From NCBI GenBank assembly GCA_958428365.1, contig CAUAFT010000007.1:86008-150007 (forward strand): a DNA stretch of 64,000 nucleotides, in the 5' to 3' direction. Made by a program: the position numbers and the translations under genes. Source of the DNA: an uncultured Lachnospiraceae bacterium (GTDB lineage Bacteria; Bacillota; Clostridia; Lachnospirales; Lachnospiraceae). Shown here one piece after another: positions 63,263 through 64,000 of the stretch. A model generated the notes under the pieces. That model did no database searches. It worked only from the letters and a program-made list of their open reading frames with translations, and was not told where the DNA came from. Every line of letters starts with the position of its first letter. The first letter of the stretch is position 1.

Positions 63263-63517
63263 ATGCCTAATATTAAGCCTATTTCAGATTTGAGGAATTA
63301 TACAGCAGTCATAAATGAGGTCACATACGGCAACAGAGTTTATTTAACCCGTAACGGACATGGACAGTGTGCCATCATAGATATGAAAGAATTAGATGAG
63401 CTTGACAAACAGAAAGCCCTTTATCAGCTTATGAGCAAATTGAATGAGGCGGAAATTTCCATCCGTGAAGAGGGAACGGTATCCGCTGATGAGTTGGAAG
63501 CAGAATTAGGGGTATAG
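63263..63517 (+). CDS. Phd/YefM-type antitoxin
   Basis: This 84-residue protein has the Phd/YefM N-terminal fold PISDLRNYTAVINEV, followed by VYLTRNGHGQCAIIDMKE, and a helical tail ending SADELEAELGV for toxin binding. ATG 63263 follows GGAGG by 7 bases. The toxin starts 2 bases after the stop. It should neutralise the toxin and repress the pair. Confidence 0.92.
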   Translation: MPNIKPISDLRNYTAVINEVTYGNRVYLTRNGHGQCAIIDMKELDELDKQKALYQLMSKLNEAEISIREEGTVSADELEAELGV

Positions 63518-63519
63518 GT

Positions 63520-63867
63520 TTGAAAAAACTCGAATATTCACAAATTGTAAGGCGCAAATTGAAAGCGTTGAGAGTGCGGTTGACAGATGAATTTGGTTCG
63601 GAAGTGGCAGGAAAAGCATTGAAGCGGATTACAGATGCAGCAAGGGGGCTTGAAGATTTTGCAGAAAAAGGTGTTGCTGTATCTTCGATGTATGATATTG
63701 ACTGTGATTACAGATACCTTTATGTAGGACATAATTACTTGTTTTACAGAATAGAAAAGGACAGGATTATTATTGTTGAGATGTTTGATGACAGGGAAGA
63801 CTTTATGTATAAACTGTTTGGTATCAGCTCAATATCTCAGGAGTCCCTTGATTATTGGGATGAATAA
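63520..63867 (+). CDS. RelE/ParE-superfamily toxin
   Basis: This 115-residue protein starts with TTG at 63520, two bases after the antitoxin stop, with AGGGGTATAGG as ribosome site. It has the RelE/ParE fold with VSSMYDIDCDYRYLYVGHNYLFYRIEKDRIIIVEMFDDREDF split over strands 2-4. Whether it cleaves mRNA or blocks gyrase cannot be told. The rare TTG start may lower toxin output compared with antitoxin. Confidence 0.9.
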   Translation: MKKLEYSQIVRRKLKALRVRLTDEFGSEVAGKALKRITDAARGLEDFAEKGVAVSSMYDIDCDYRYLYVGHNYLFYRIEKDRIIIVEMFDDREDFMYKLFGISSISQESLDYWDE

Positions 63868-63897
63868 CAGAAAATGAAAATAAAATAGCGGTAAAGG

Positions 63898-63934
63898 AAA
63901 CAACATCAGGCTGATTTGAGTCTGGTGTTGTTTT
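63898..63934 (+). terminator. Terminator after the toxin gene
   Basis: CAACATCAG (63901-63909) pairs with CTGGTGTTG (63922-63930), flanked by an A-run and followed by TTTT. The remaining bases to 64000 show no gene. Confidence 0.8.
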
Positions 63935-64000
63935 GCTATTTTTGGAACGTTAAATGAAAAAGTGAATTCTTGATTTCTGCAAAGTATTGATTTTGCAGGA

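Overview
The window reads as chromosome of a spore-forming, Gram-positive gut-type Clostridium, most likely a Lachnospiraceae member. The grounds are the spoIIAA-spoIIAB-sigF operon, a T-box leader before valS, a CIRCE operator before hsp20, strong AGGAGG ribosome sites, secreted proteins full of Fn3 repeats, and a glpK-glpF-oxidoreductase-DUF1667 cluster. I see no rRNA, tRNA, CRISPR array, prophage or complete insertion sequence. The genus cannot be fixed from the sequence alone.

Region 1 (1-23454) is a surface-polysaccharide locus that enters from the left. It holds the end of a CapD-like sugar-nucleotide enzyme, a Wzz-like protein with a degenerate kinase-like tail, a Wzy-like membrane protein, two double-domain GT2 glycosyltransferases, a Wzx-like flippase, a priming glycosyl-1-phosphate transferase and two single-domain GT2 enzymes. 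Embedded in it are three large secreted proteins that share one style of Fn3 repeat: a GH25 lysozyme, a papain-like protease, and an amidase/glucosaminidase autolysin. A membrane-anchored metallo-beta-lactamase-fold protein follows them. An LCP ligase (23656-24735), expected to attach glycopolymers to the wall, and glmS, which supplies amino sugars, fit the same theme.

Region 2 (24736-37596) is housekeeping and carbon metabolism: glmS, a very long inverted-repeat element, an HtrA protease, a solitary carbamate-kinase-like gene, a TetR-type regulator, and the glycerol operon. The glycerol genes use a strikingly different, highly biased codon set. A DMT permease and a 45-residue membrane peptide follow.

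Region 3 (37742-52935) carries cheC on the minus strand, an RND exporter with a large coiled-coil insertion, T-box-controlled valS, a FapA-family protein, folC, a 47-residue acidic protein, a zinc-ribbon/TPR membrane protein, the sigma-F operon, and a coiled-coil protein of unknown function.

Region 4 (53275-64000) contains a codon-biased membrane protein of unknown function with an operator-like palindrome, a duplicated-domain orphan, an ArsB/NhaD-type permease with a cytidylate-kinase-like gene, CIRCE-hsp20, a MarR regulator with two matching operators and a heterodimeric ABC exporter, a second cytidylate-kinase-like gene, and a ParE/RelE-type toxin-antitoxin pair.

The best candidates for undescribed biology are: a family of short palindromic repeats that sit directly against the T-run of intrinsic terminators; the 220-250 bp inverted-repeat element after glmS; the strongly codon-optimised membrane protein at 53275; and the repeated pairing of a transporter with a cytidylate-kinase-like protein.
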